Both the position numbers and the translations under genes were made by a program. Positions 54,953 to 63,308 of a stretch of 64,000 nucleotides of DNA are shown in pieces. The stretch comes from CAYXVF01 sp964468125. Its GTDB lineage: Bacteria; Myxococcota; XYA12-FULL-58-9; CAYXVF01. A model generated the notes under the pieces. That model saw only the letters and a list, made by a program, of their open reading frames with translations, searched no databases and was not told the origin of the DNA. Position 1 is the first letter of the stretch, and every line of letters starts with the position of its first letter. The stretch lies in NCBI GenBank assembly GCA_964468125.1, contig CAYXVF010000003.1:1-64000 (forward strand), read 5' to 3'.

Positions 54953-55411
54953 GGGGTGTAGATGTCGCTTCTCGTCGGAAGACTCAAGCGGGTCGCAGCG
55001 TTCGGCACGTCCCCGGAAACACCGCCGAAGGACGCCTTCTCAGGCCCCGTCTCTCGAACATGCCCGATTGGTTTTGCCTCGGCGTGCGTTCGGAATCGGC
55101 AGTGACGTACGGCCGGTTGGTGCTTTGCGGACCTCTCCGGTGACGGGTCACAGATTCGGCCCTCGGTCTCGGCCACGGAAGCCGTTTCCGTGACGGAGGC
55201 CGAAGCCGTCGGATCAACGCATCGGTCGGCGGGACCGTTCACTGGCCACTCAGATTCGGCGGTCCGCCTCCAGTATCCCGCTCAACATCGGAGAGGGTTG
55301 CTACAGCCGGGACGGCAATCAGCGATCGAGTCATCGCCCTGTTGTGGGGACGGGCGGAACGACCGTCTAACAGGCGATTCCGATCGGAGATGGTCTCTCG
55401 AAGGGTTCAGC
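54953..55411. other. 459-base non-coding gap between pdxJ and glmM
   Basis: No reading frame in this gap resembles a protein. It breaks an otherwise tightly packed minus-strand cluster. The one structure seen is a hairpin at 55174-55192 (CACGGAA, 5-base loop, TTCCGTG). A promoter for pdxJ-nnr-tsaE probably lies here, but no clear -35/-10 pair was recognised. Confidence 0.5.
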
Positions 55412-56773
55412 TCAGCCGAGCGCCCGGCGGAGCGCGCCGACGATGGTGTCCGCGTGTTTTTCGATCGCCCGAAGCTCCGGGCCCTCGACCATGACCCGCG
55501 CCTTCGGCTCGGTCCCGCTGTAGCGAACGAGGACTCGCCCCGAATCCCCGAGCTCCGCTTCGACTTTGGCGATCGCTTCCTGCACCGCCGGGAGCTGATC
55601 GAGGGGCTTTTTCTCCCGCACCCGGACGTTGACGAGGTGCTGCGGGTAGAGGGTGATCTTTTCCCGGAGCTCCGAGAGCTTCACCCCCTGACGCTTGAGT
55701 GCGGCCAAGAGCTTGAGCCCCGCGAGCATGCCGTCGCCGGTGGTGCTGTGGTCCAGGTAGACCAAATGCCCGCTCTGCTCACCGCCAAAACAGTAGCCGT
55801 GCTCTAGCATCTCACCCACGACGTAGCGGTCCCCCACCTGCGTGCGCACCACCTTGCCACCGAGCTTGCACACATACTGGTCGAGGGCGAGATTGCTCAT
55901 CACCGTCGCCACCACCGTGTCGCCGGAAAGACTGCCCGAGCACATCAGCTCTTCCGCCCCGATCGCTAGGAGTATGTCGCCATCGAGAACCTGTGCCCGA
56001 TCGTCCACGACGATGATGCGGTCCGCGTCGCCGTCGAGAGCGATCCCCAAGTCCGCCCGGGTCTCGCGTACCATCGTCTGCACGTTGTTGATGTGAAGCG
56101 CGCCCACCTCGAGGTTGATGTTTCGACCATCCGGGTCCGTGCCGATGGCCTTCACCTCCGCTCCGAGCTCCGCGAGCACCGTCGGCGCGACTCGGTAGGC
56201 CGCGCCGTTCGCGCAGTCGACGACGATGCGCAACCCTTCGAGGCCGAGATGCGGCGGAAACGCCTGCTTGAGCCGCGCGATGTAGCGTCCGCGCGCGTCG
56301 TCGATGCGCGCCGCTTTGCCCACCTGCTCGCGGGTGGGGCGAATGGACACGACGTGCTCGTCTTCCATGAACTGCTCGAGCTGGAGCTCCTTCTCATCCG
56401 GAAGCTTGAAGCCATCGCGGGCGAAAATCTTGATCCCGTTGTCCTCGTAAGGGTTGTGGCTCGCGCTGATCATCACCCCCGCATCGCAGCGCATGTCACG
56501 GGTGAGAAACGCCACCGCCGGCGTGGGCAGGGGGCCGATGAGAAGCGCGTCGACGCCCATGGAGCAGACGCCGCTCGCAAACGCCATCTCGAGCATGTAG
56601 CCCGAGAGGCGCGTGTCTTTGCCGATCAGAATCTTGTGCCGGTGTTCGCCCTGGCGCGCCTGATGCGCCACCGCGCGGCCGAGAGCGAGGGCGACCTCAC
56701 AGGTCATGGGGTACTGATTGGCAACGCCGCGAATTCCGTCGGTACCAAAGAGCTTGCGCTTGTTCGCTTGCAT
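55412..56773 (-). CDS. glmM: Phosphoglucosamine mutase
   Basis: Product of 453 residues. The phosphoserine loop is GVMISASHNPYEDNGIK (Ser about 102), the metal-binding loop is ALDGDADRIIVVD, and GEQSGH and RYSGTEPKARVMVEG follow. It converts glucosamine-6-phosphate to glucosamine-1-phosphate for peptidoglycan and lipopolysaccharide. It is the third gene of the cdaA-cdaR-glmM unit, in which CdaA activity is known to be modulated by GlmM in Firmicutes. Confidence 0.95.
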   Translation of the reverse strand: MQANKRKLFGTDGIRGVANQYPMTCEVALALGRAVAHQARQGEHRHKILIGKDTRLSGYMLEMAFASGVCSMGVDALLIGPLPTPAVAFLTRDMRCDAGVMISASHNPYEDNGIKIFARDGFKLPDEKELQLEQFMEDEHVVSIRPTREQVGKAARIDDARGRYIARLKQAFPPHLGLEGLRIVVDCANGAAYRVAPTVLAELGAEVKAIGTDPDGRNINLEVGALHINNVQTMVRETRADLGIALDGDADRIIVVDDRAQVLDGDILLAIGAEELMCSGSLSGDTVVATVMSNLALDQYVCKLGGKVVRTQVGDRYVVGEMLEHGYCFGGEQSGHLVYLDHSTTGDGMLAGLKLLAALKRQGVKLSELREKITLYPQHLVNVRVREKKPLDQLPAVQEAIAKVEAELGDSGRVLVRYSGTEPKARVMVEGPELRAIEKHADTIVGALRRALG

Positions 56774-56782
56774 GATGCTTCC

Positions 56783-57748
56783 TCAGGGCGCGGGGCGAGG
56801 ACGAACGCCGGTACGCCGCACCCGGACTTGTACCTCCGGAGGCAGCTCGGTCAAGGAGGTCCGCTCCGGGAGATTTCGCACCTCGAGACGCTTCGTAACG
56901 ATGCGCTCCCCGGCCTCGACTTCCTCGGCGACGTCTACCACCGCAACGATCGTAGCGTCCGTCAGCTCGTTTACCACCCGCATCGGCCCGCGCAGCTCCA
57001 AGCGCACCACCTCGGGCTGCAGCTCCCCTTCCACGCTCTCCGGCAACAGCTTCACCATTACCTGAAAGGCGCGGGTCACGAATTCTTCCGTGATCACGAC
57101 CGTCGCCTCGACCTTGCGCTGCTTGAGGCGCTGGGGCGCGGGCAGCGGCTGCAGCTCGACGGTGAGCTCGACGTTCTCCGTCGCATCGGCGACCTCGATC
57201 GGCCGGGTGCGCACAAAGGTCAAACCCTGCACCATCGACTCGGGCCCTTCGACCTCCACCTTCGCGGGGTCCAGGCGCACCTCGGAGATCTTGAAGCCCA
57301 CCGGGGGCCGGTCGACCACATTGTCCACCACCGGTAGCTCGCGCGTGACCCGCTTGTCGATCGTCACCTCGAACTCTTGCGGCGAGAGATCCACCACCGC
57401 GAGGCCCGCCGGCGTGACCACGTCGCTGAAGTCGATCCGTGGCCGCGCCTCACCTACATCCACGCCACGAAGGTCGACGACGATCGGGTCCACATCGGTG
57501 GAGCGATAGGTGAGAAAAGGGGCGAAGGGTCCCGTCAACGTCGCGCGGATCGACGTGGGGTGCGTTCCCACGAGCATCTCGTCGTCGTCGAGACGCACCT
57601 CCACCGGGTAGTCCACCTCCGCGAGCGCGTCGCTCTCCACCGTGACGAACATGTAGAGAACCACCGCGAGGAGCACGGAGAAGGCCTTCAGGCCGAAGTT
57701 TGTCGTGATGGAGCTCACGAGCCCCACGAAGCTGAATCGCGACGGCAT
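56783..57748 (-). CDS. cdaR: YbbR-domain protein (CdaR-like)
   Basis: Product of 321 residues. One N-terminal membrane helix (LKAFSVLLAVVLYMFVTV) is followed by three YbbR repeats of beta structure exposed outside the inner membrane. In other bacteria CdaR regulates the diadenylate cyclase CdaA. Its ATG overlaps the cdaA end by one base, and glmM follows 9 bases after its stop, so the three-gene operon is intact. Confidence 0.88.
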   Translation of the reverse strand: MPSRFSFVGLVSSITTNFGLKAFSVLLAVVLYMFVTVESDALAEVDYPVEVRLDDDEMLVGTHPTSIRATLTGPFAPFLTYRSTDVDPIVVDLRGVDVGEARPRIDFSDVVTPAGLAVVDLSPQEFEVTIDKRVTRELPVVDNVVDRPPVGFKISEVRLDPAKVEVEGPESMVQGLTFVRTRPIEVADATENVELTVELQPLPAPQRLKQRKVEATVVITEEFVTRAFQVMVKLLPESVEGELQPEVVRLELRGPMRVVNELTDATIVAVVDVAEEVEAGERIVTKRLEVRNLPERTSLTELPPEVQVRVRRTGVRPRPAP

Positions 57749-58557
57749 CAGGCTTTCCTAAAGCCCGGCCGCCACCGGGGGCGCGGCGCGGTGGGCCGAG
57801 GTCCAAAGTAGCGCTGCAACACCTTGCGCAGGGTCGCCGCGTCGAGGTCGCGGGTGAGCTGTCCCGCTTCGGCGATCGACATTTTGCCGTTCTCTTCGCT
57901 GACCACGATGGCGACCGCGTCGATCTCTTCGGTGGCGCCGACGGCGGCGCGGTGCCGGGTGCCCAGCGAAGGGTCCAAGCGCGGGTTCTGCGTCAGGGGC
58001 AAGAATACCGCGGCCGCGGCGATCCGACCGTTCTGCACGATCACCGCCCCATCATGCAGGGGTCCCGGAGGCGTGAAGATCTGCATCAGGAGCGCCGTGG
58101 AGATCCGCGAATCCACACGGATCCCTGTCTCGGCGAGCTCCGTGAGCGACGCTTCTCGCTCTACGAGCATGATCGCTCCGACCCGGTCCTTCGCCATCGC
58201 CTCCGCGGCGCGGGTGAGCTCGTCCACGAGGTAGGCGCCCTGACCGTAGGGAGTGCTGCCAAACAATGGCCGGCGCCCAACCCCGGACAGACCACGGCGA
58301 ATGTCGTGCTGGAACACCACAATCACGATCAGGAGAAACGAGCTGATGAAGTTGTCGAGGATCCAGGAGAGCGTGCGCAGACCGAAGAGCTTCGACAGGA
58401 AGAACCCTACCGCGATCAGCCCCAACCCCACGAGGATCTGCTGGGCCCGGGTTCCTCGGATCAGCAGCAAAATGCGATAGATGATGTACGCCACCACGGC
58501 GATGTCGATCACCGCCACAATCGCGTTCAACACCGATGTATCACCCAAGAATGCCAC
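57748..58557 (-). CDS. cdaA: Diadenylate cyclase CdaA
   Basis: Product of 269 residues. Three membrane helices (IDIAVVAYIIYRILLLI and following) precede a DAC domain with the catalytic pair DGAVIVQNGRIAAAA (Asp-Gly-Ala) and GTRHRAAVG (Arg-His-Arg). It makes c-di-AMP from two ATP. It heads the operon with cdaR and glmM, linking c-di-AMP to cell wall precursor supply. No effector gene of a c-di-AMP immune system is nearby. Confidence 0.95.
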   Translation of the reverse strand: MAFLGDTSVLNAIVAVIDIAVVAYIIYRILLLIRGTRAQQILVGLGLIAVGFFLSKLFGLRTLSWILDNFISSFLLIVIVVFQHDIRRGLSGVGRRPLFGSTPYGQGAYLVDELTRAAEAMAKDRVGAIMLVEREASLTELAETGIRVDSRISTALLMQIFTPPGPLHDGAVIVQNGRIAAAAVFLPLTQNPRLDPSLGTRHRAAVGATEEIDAVAIVVSEENGKMSIAEAGQLTRDLDAATLRKVLQRYFGPRPTAPRPRWRPGFRKA

Positions 58558-58578
58558 TGAAATCCCTCACTTATGGAG

Positions 58579-58602
58579 GTAGCAGGGGCGAGCTGCTCCT
58601 AC
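58579..58602. repeat. REP-like hairpin between cdaA and tal
   Basis: GTAGCAG and CTGC..CTAC form an imperfect hairpin with a 7-base loop. Read on the minus strand it starts GTAGGAGCAGCTCGCC, similar in shape and head sequence to the REP elements of Pseudomonas and Xanthomonas that are mobilised by RAYT transposases. Only this one copy was noticed in the window. Confidence 0.35.
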
Positions 58603-58748
58603 AAGCTGAAGACTGGCCTGAGGCTGCAAAGATTCAATTTACGAGAGACAGATCGGGCCCTCGGGGTCGCGTTGGGGTTTCAGAATCGTTAATGAAGAGC
58701 AGCGAACGCAGCTACGCACTGCATCACCAAAAGGGAGGACCCCGCACC

Positions 58749-59717
58749 ATGGCGAACCTGTTGGAGCAGCTCCGCAAGATGACCGTGGTCGTCGCCGACA
58801 CCGGTGAGATCAACCAGATCGAGCAACATCGTCCCCGCGACGCCACCACGAACCCCAGCTTGATCGCCAAGGCATCGGAGATGGACGAATACGCGCCCAT
58901 GATCGATGCGAGCCTGAAATGGGCGAAGGACATGGGCGGCTCGGAGGAAGACGTCCTCCAGAACGCGATCGACCACCTCTCCGTGAGCTTCGGCGCGGAA
59001 ATCCTGAAGCTCATCGACGGTCGGGTCTCGACGGAGGTCGACGCCCGGCTCTCCTACGACACGAACGGGACGATGGATCGGGCTCAGCGCATCCTCGACA
59101 TCTACGAAGAGCTCGGGGTCGACCAAAACCGCGTGCTCATCAAGATCGCCTCCACCTGGGAGGGGATTCGTGCCGCCGATCTCCTCGAGCGCGAGGGCAT
59201 TCGCTGCAACCTCACCCTGATGTTTGGCCTGCACCAGGCGGTGGCCTGCGCCGAGGCCGCGGTGACGCTAATCTCGCCCTTCGTGGGACGGATCCTCGAC
59301 TGGCACAAACAAAACGGCGGCAAGGAGCACTACGAGCCGCACGAAGACCCGGGCGTGCAGTCGGTGAAGGAGATCTACACCTACTTCAAGTTCTACAACT
59401 ACGGCACAGAGATCATGGGCGCGAGTTTCCGCAATCTCGGCCAGATCACCGAGCTCGCTGGCTGTGATCTCCTGACGATCGCCCCCAAATTCCTGCAGGA
59501 GCTCGCCGAGACCGAGGGGGAGCTGCCCGTGAAGCTGAGCAAGGACGAAGCCTGCAACGCGAACCCCGAGCGTCTCGAAATGAAGAAGGCTCTCTTCGAC
59601 GAGATGCACGAAAAGGACCGAATGGCGCGCGAGAAGCTCGACGAAGGAATCGAAGGCTTCACCGGGGCGATTATCGATTTGGAGAACCGTCTGAAGGCGA
59701 AGCTCCAGACGCTCTAG
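58749..59717 (+). CDS. tal: Transaldolase (TalB type)
   Basis: Product of 322 residues, usual length for class I transaldolase. Start ATG at 58749 with GGGAGG upstream; MANLLEQLRKMTVVVADTGE matches the family N-terminus. TTNPSLI, the Schiff-base Lys in VLIKIASTWEGIRAA (about 132), and GASFRN with the catalytic pattern near 230 are present. It interconverts sugar phosphates in the pentose phosphate pathway. The ORF extends upstream 71 residues without family sense. Confidence 0.95.
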   Translation: MANLLEQLRKMTVVVADTGEINQIEQHRPRDATTNPSLIAKASEMDEYAPMIDASLKWAKDMGGSEEDVLQNAIDHLSVSFGAEILKLIDGRVSTEVDARLSYDTNGTMDRAQRILDIYEELGVDQNRVLIKIASTWEGIRAADLLEREGIRCNLTLMFGLHQAVACAEAAVTLISPFVGRILDWHKQNGGKEHYEPHEDPGVQSVKEIYTYFKFYNYGTEIMGASFRNLGQITELAGCDLLTIAPKFLQELAETEGELPVKLSKDEACNANPERLEMKKALFDEMHEKDRMAREKLDEGIEGFTGAIIDLENRLKAKLQTL

Positions 59718-59746
59718 TCGCCATCGTCGCTTTCGAGGTCGGTCCG

Positions 59747-60514
59747 TTGAACAGCACAGTCCCCGAGCCGCAGATCGACTTTCCCGCTCTCGGCCAGTCC
59801 GGCGCGGACCGGGCGCTCTCCCCGCTGCTGCTGGCGGTCTGGCTGCAGCTCCTGGGGCTCTCGGGGCTCGTGCTCCAACGGGGCGGACCGACCGAGGCCG
59901 CCTACGTCGACCCGGTGCTCGTGGCCCTTTGCCTAGGACTCGCCGCCGGGCTGCTGGCCCCGAGCACACGCCGTGCGGCGGCCTGGCTCGTGCCCCTGCC
60001 CTTCTTCGCCCTGCCTCTTCACGCGGCGCTGACCAACGAGACGCTCGCCGGCCAACTCGCCCTCACGAGCTCCGCCGTGCGCTACCTGGCCCCGCTGGCC
60101 CTAGCGCTCAGCTTGACGAGCCATCGACGGACCCTCGGAGCAGTTGCGGTCAACTTGCTGCGCGTGGGGATCGCACTGACCTTCATCGGCCATGGGGTGA
60201 AAGCGCTCTTCGTCCATCCCCATTTCGTGGAGCTGATTCAGGAGAGCGCGGCCCATCTGCTCCAGTGGCGCCCGAGTGCGGCCCAATGCGCCTACGCCCT
60301 GCGCACAATCGGCGTGTTCGACATCGCCGCGGGTGTTCTGACGCTGTTCGTCGGCCTTCGAGCGGCCTTGCTGTACATGGCGATCTGGGGGGCGCTGACC
60401 GCATTTTCACGGATCAGCTACGACGGGTGGTACCGTTTCCCGGACGTGCTGTTCAGGGCAACGCACTTTCTCGTGCCGTGGATCCTTTACCGGGCACAAA
60501 GGGCCGGATCGTGA
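59747..60514 (+). CDS. Multi-helix membrane protein of unknown function
   Basis: Product of 255 residues from a TTG start at 59747, with seven or eight hydrophobic helices (LSPLLLAVWLQLLGLSGLVL, later LLRVGIALTFIGHGVKALF). The FIGHGxKALF segment faintly recalls DoxX-like proteins. It overlaps the convergent phosphoesterase gene by 62 bases, so one of the two ends may be mis-set, though both frames have good composition. Function unknown. Confidence 0.6.
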   Translation: MNSTVPEPQIDFPALGQSGADRALSPLLLAVWLQLLGLSGLVLQRGGPTEAAYVDPVLVALCLGLAAGLLAPSTRRAAAWLVPLPFFALPLHAALTNETLAGQLALTSSAVRYLAPLALALSLTSHRRTLGAVAVNLLRVGIALTFIGHGVKALFVHPHFVELIQESAAHLLQWRPSAAQCAYALRTIGVFDIAAGVLTLFVGLRAALLYMAIWGALTAFSRISYDGWYRFPDVLFRATHFLVPWILYRAQRAGS

Positions 60515-61622
60515 GCCTGTCAAAGGTTGCGCCGTCGAGATCGATCGCTTGATAACGCATGACTTCATCGTCCACTTCGATCAGCACGAAATGGGGCTCG
60601 GTTCGCGCTTCCGCCGTGTGCTCCGAGGGGGTCACATTCCGGATGGGAGCGCCGGCGGAGCCGCTGACGATGTAGGTCGTGCCATCGATCACCTTCGAGC
60701 GCTCGTAGTGATGGTCGTGGCCGGCGATCACGAGCTCGACACCGTGATTGCGCGCGAGCTCGGCGATCGACACCTGCACGCCCAGATCGGAGCCGTGATA
60801 GCCACTCGAATAGGGCGGAAAGTGTAGCGTCATGATCGAGAACCAGTCCTCGGAGTGCGTGTCGGCCAGCATCGTGCTCGCGAAGTCGTATTGGGCGCAA
60901 CCTTGCCGACACTCGATGGCCACGTCGACCGCGATGATCCGCATGTTGCCCCAGTCGTAGGCGTAGTAGCGACGTCCTTCGGTCCAGTAATCCTGCAGGA
61001 AGTAGTGACGGTAGTAGCCGCGGGCCCCTTCGTCGTGGTTGCCGATCGACGGGATGATCGGTGCCTGGGCCATGAGCGGTCGCTCGATCTGAAAGAATAG
61101 GTCCCACTGCTCCTCGATGCCGCCCACTTCCACCATGTCCCCGGTGTGCACGAAGAAATCCGGCTCGGTTTTCACCACCGCATCGATCACCGCGCGGTGC
61201 ACCTCGTGGCCCGTGCGCGTGTCGCCAAAGGCCGCGAAGCGAAAGGGCTGACCTCGCTCGGCGCCGGCGCGAAAGCGGTAGACCGGTGTCGTGCCGACAG
61301 CCGAGTCCACCTGGTAGGAGACCTTGGGTCCCACGGGCACGCCGGTCAGGGTCGTGACCCAGAGATCCTCGTCCTGCACCGCGGTCACGGTGGTTTTGCC
61401 GAGGCTCGCGTGCGTCTCGTCCCCTTCCACCCACCAGGTCACCGTTGGTGCTTCCGGCAACTCCGCCTTCACGGCCACGAACACCTCGCCAGGCTCGCCC
61501 AGGAGCAGGTACGGTCCGGTGGTGAAGAGATAGCCCGCGTCGGGACGAAAGGGATCGGCAACACGCTTTGGGATGGCACAGGAGAACGCCGCCAGCGCAA
61601 GGATTAGAAGAGCGCGTTTCAT
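60453..61622 (-). CDS. Lipoprotein metallophosphoesterase (purple acid phosphatase-like)
   Basis: Product of 389 residues. Lipobox LAAFSCAIP at the N-terminus. A fibronectin-like domain (VTWWVEGDETHASLGKT) is followed by the metallophosphoesterase core: FAAFGDTRTGHE, VHTGDMVEVGG, SIGNHDEGARGYYRHYF, and HFPPYSSGYHG with GHDHHYERS. These supply the metal-binding Asp, Asn and His residues of a dinuclear phosphoesterase. It should act in the periplasm on phosphate esters. Start at 61622. Confidence 0.88.
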   Translation of the reverse strand: MKRALLILALAAFSCAIPKRVADPFRPDAGYLFTTGPYLLLGEPGEVFVAVKAELPEAPTVTWWVEGDETHASLGKTTVTAVQDEDLWVTTLTGVPVGPKVSYQVDSAVGTTPVYRFRAGAERGQPFRFAAFGDTRTGHEVHRAVIDAVVKTEPDFFVHTGDMVEVGGIEEQWDLFFQIERPLMAQAPIIPSIGNHDEGARGYYRHYFLQDYWTEGRRYYAYDWGNMRIIAVDVAIECRQGCAQYDFASTMLADTHSEDWFSIMTLHFPPYSSGYHGSDLGVQVSIAELARNHGVELVIAGHDHHYERSKVIDGTTYIVSGSAGAPIRNVTPSEHTAEARTEPHFVLIEVDDEVMRYQAIDLDGATFDRLTIRPFVPGKGSTARESALP

Positions 61623-61664
61623 GCCCACCGATCTAACGCCGAGCACGCGGACCAGCAAGCGGAC

Positions 61665-63308
61665 TCAGGATCGCTCGCGCTCGAGCGCCACCGGGAGAAC
61701 CCGCTCGCCGCTCACACGAAGATGCACCCGCGTCGCCCCCCGCTCGCCGAGGGCAAAGGTCACGGTCAAGAAGGGCTCGTTCTCAAAGCCCCTCTGCCTT
61801 TTTGCAGCCGCGACGACCGCCGCGAGGGGCACAACAGGCTCGCGCACCGTGCCTTCTTCGATCACCACGTCGTCCCAGCGCACGCTGTAGGCGAAGGGTC
61901 CCTCGTCCACCAAGCCACCGAGGCGGTGCAGATCAGTGAGGCGAAGGGCGCCCTGTTCTATGCGGGGTCGGTCGAGCGCGGTGTAGCCTGAAAAGGCCCA
62001 CTCGAGGGTCACCGCCCGGCGGATCATCAAGCGCTCGACAACGACGTCGCGAATATCCGGGTCTTGGTAGTCCGCTGCGTCGACCATGGCGCCGACGAGC
62101 TCGCGGGTGAATCGCGCGAGCAGCTGCCCCCCCCAAAACACATCGTCGGGAGTGGCCTCATCGAAGGCGGGGTTCGGCACGTTGGGCGACCAGCGTGCGG
62201 GGTCGAAGATCGTCGCCTCGAAGGGGCCTAGGGTGCGCGATTCGATCGGCCGCAAGCCGCTCCAATACGGGTAGCGAAAACCGAGGGCGAGCAGCCGGAT
62301 CCCGGACTCGCGCCAGTCGAACCAGGGCTCGTAGCCTTCGTGCCGGTATTTGGCGCGGTGCCCCGCGGCCCCGAGGGAATCGCCGAGGTCCTGGAGGTAG
62401 TGGCGGACGAGCCCGCGCTCGCCGTCGGTGCGAACGAAGGTGTCCAGCGTATTGCTCGACTTCGTGTCCGTGTTGTTGAGCCAGGCGAAGAGCACCCGCA
62501 GGGCCCGCAGGCTGCGGCGACGTTCGTGCGGGATGCGATCGTTGCGATCCGCCGAGTCCACACCGCGCCAGCTGAAGCCCCCGAGGTGGCGCCCTTCCAC
62601 CCGCCGCGAAAAGAGAGCGCGGGTGCGCTTGCCGTCGTCCGGGTTCAGGAGGATGAAGAACTCGGAGAGACGGTCTTCATCGAGGGGAACGCTGCGGTTG
62701 TAGTCATCGAAGGTCGTGGCGTCTTCGGCGAGGGCGAGCTTTCCGAGGTCCATCTCCACCAGGTGTACCTCGGGCACGTTGTAGCCCGCCGCACCGATCG
62801 CTCGGTTGGCGATCATCTCCGCCGCGGTGGAGAGACCGGGAAAGCTCGCCGGGTCGAACTTCACGAACCACTCGACCCCCGCTTCGTCGCGCACCACGAA
62901 CCCCGGCGTCGTTCGCGAACGTTTGCCCGCGATGACCGTGAACCTCGGCCCTGCGGGCGGAGGGTGCTCGTGTCGACCGCTGTAGACGTCGGCAGCACGC
63001 AGCGTGTCGCGGCCGATGCGCGGTACGAACCAGGACGACTCGGGCACTTCTCCAAAGGCGTTGAAATCCATAGCGGGCCGGTGTCCGAACACTGCGTCGA
63101 CGTAGGTGCTCGGGCTCAGCGCTTGCCCTAGGGGTCTCACCCCGCCCTTCAAGCCCGCCTCCCACCAGTCGGAGGTTGGATCGCGCGAATTCGGCTCGCG
63201 AATCGGCTCCTCCACCACCCGCTGAAACAACCGGTCGTGCGGCACCTCCTGCCACTGAGGAGCGCAGGCGACGGCCGAAAACACGAGGGTGACGACGAGA
63301 GCGCGCAT
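61665..63308 (-). CDS. Lipoprotein with atypical-kinase-like motifs, coupled to an Omp85-type barrel
   Basis: Product of 547 residues; not recognised by name. Start at 63308 gives a lipobox (VTLVFSAVACAPQ). Motifs recall HipA/PI4K-like kinases: VEWFVKFDPAS (Lys 150), AAEMIANRAIGAAG (Glu 164), WLNNTDTKSSNTLD (Asp 281 and Asn 286, like a catalytic loop) and YLQDLGDSLGAAG (Asp 307/310, like a metal loop). If real, this is a kinase or pseudokinase fold at the cell surface or in the periplasm, where ATP is scarce. Its ATG shares one base with the stop of the upstream BamA-like gene, so the two are coupled. The reading of the motifs is mine and unproven. Confidence 0.6.
   Translation of the reverse strand: MRALVVTLVFSAVACAPQWQEVPHDRLFQRVVEEPIREPNSRDPTSDWWEAGLKGGVRPLGQALSPSTYVDAVFGHRPAMDFNAFGEVPESSWFVPRIGRDTLRAADVYSGRHEHPPPAGPRFTVIAGKRSRTTPGFVVRDEAGVEWFVKFDPASFPGLSTAAEMIANRAIGAAGYNVPEVHLVEMDLGKLALAEDATTFDDYNRSVPLDEDRLSEFFILLNPDDGKRTRALFSRRVEGRHLGGFSWRGVDSADRNDRIPHERRRSLRALRVLFAWLNNTDTKSSNTLDTFVRTDGERGLVRHYLQDLGDSLGAAGHRAKYRHEGYEPWFDWRESGIRLLALGFRYPYWSGLRPIESRTLGPFEATIFDPARWSPNVPNPAFDEATPDDVFWGGQLLARFTRELVGAMVDAADYQDPDIRDVVVERLMIRRAVTLEWAFSGYTALDRPRIEQGALRLTDLHRLGGLVDEGPFAYSVRWDDVVIEEGTVREPVVPLAAVVAAAKRQRGFENEPFLTVTFALGERGATRVHLRVSGERVLPVALERERS

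Noticed and set aside
57748..58557. CdaA as a CBASS-like cyclic nucleotide immune enzyme
   Set aside because: It has membrane helices and sits with cdaR and glmM, the housekeeping context; no effector or ancillary immune gene is near.
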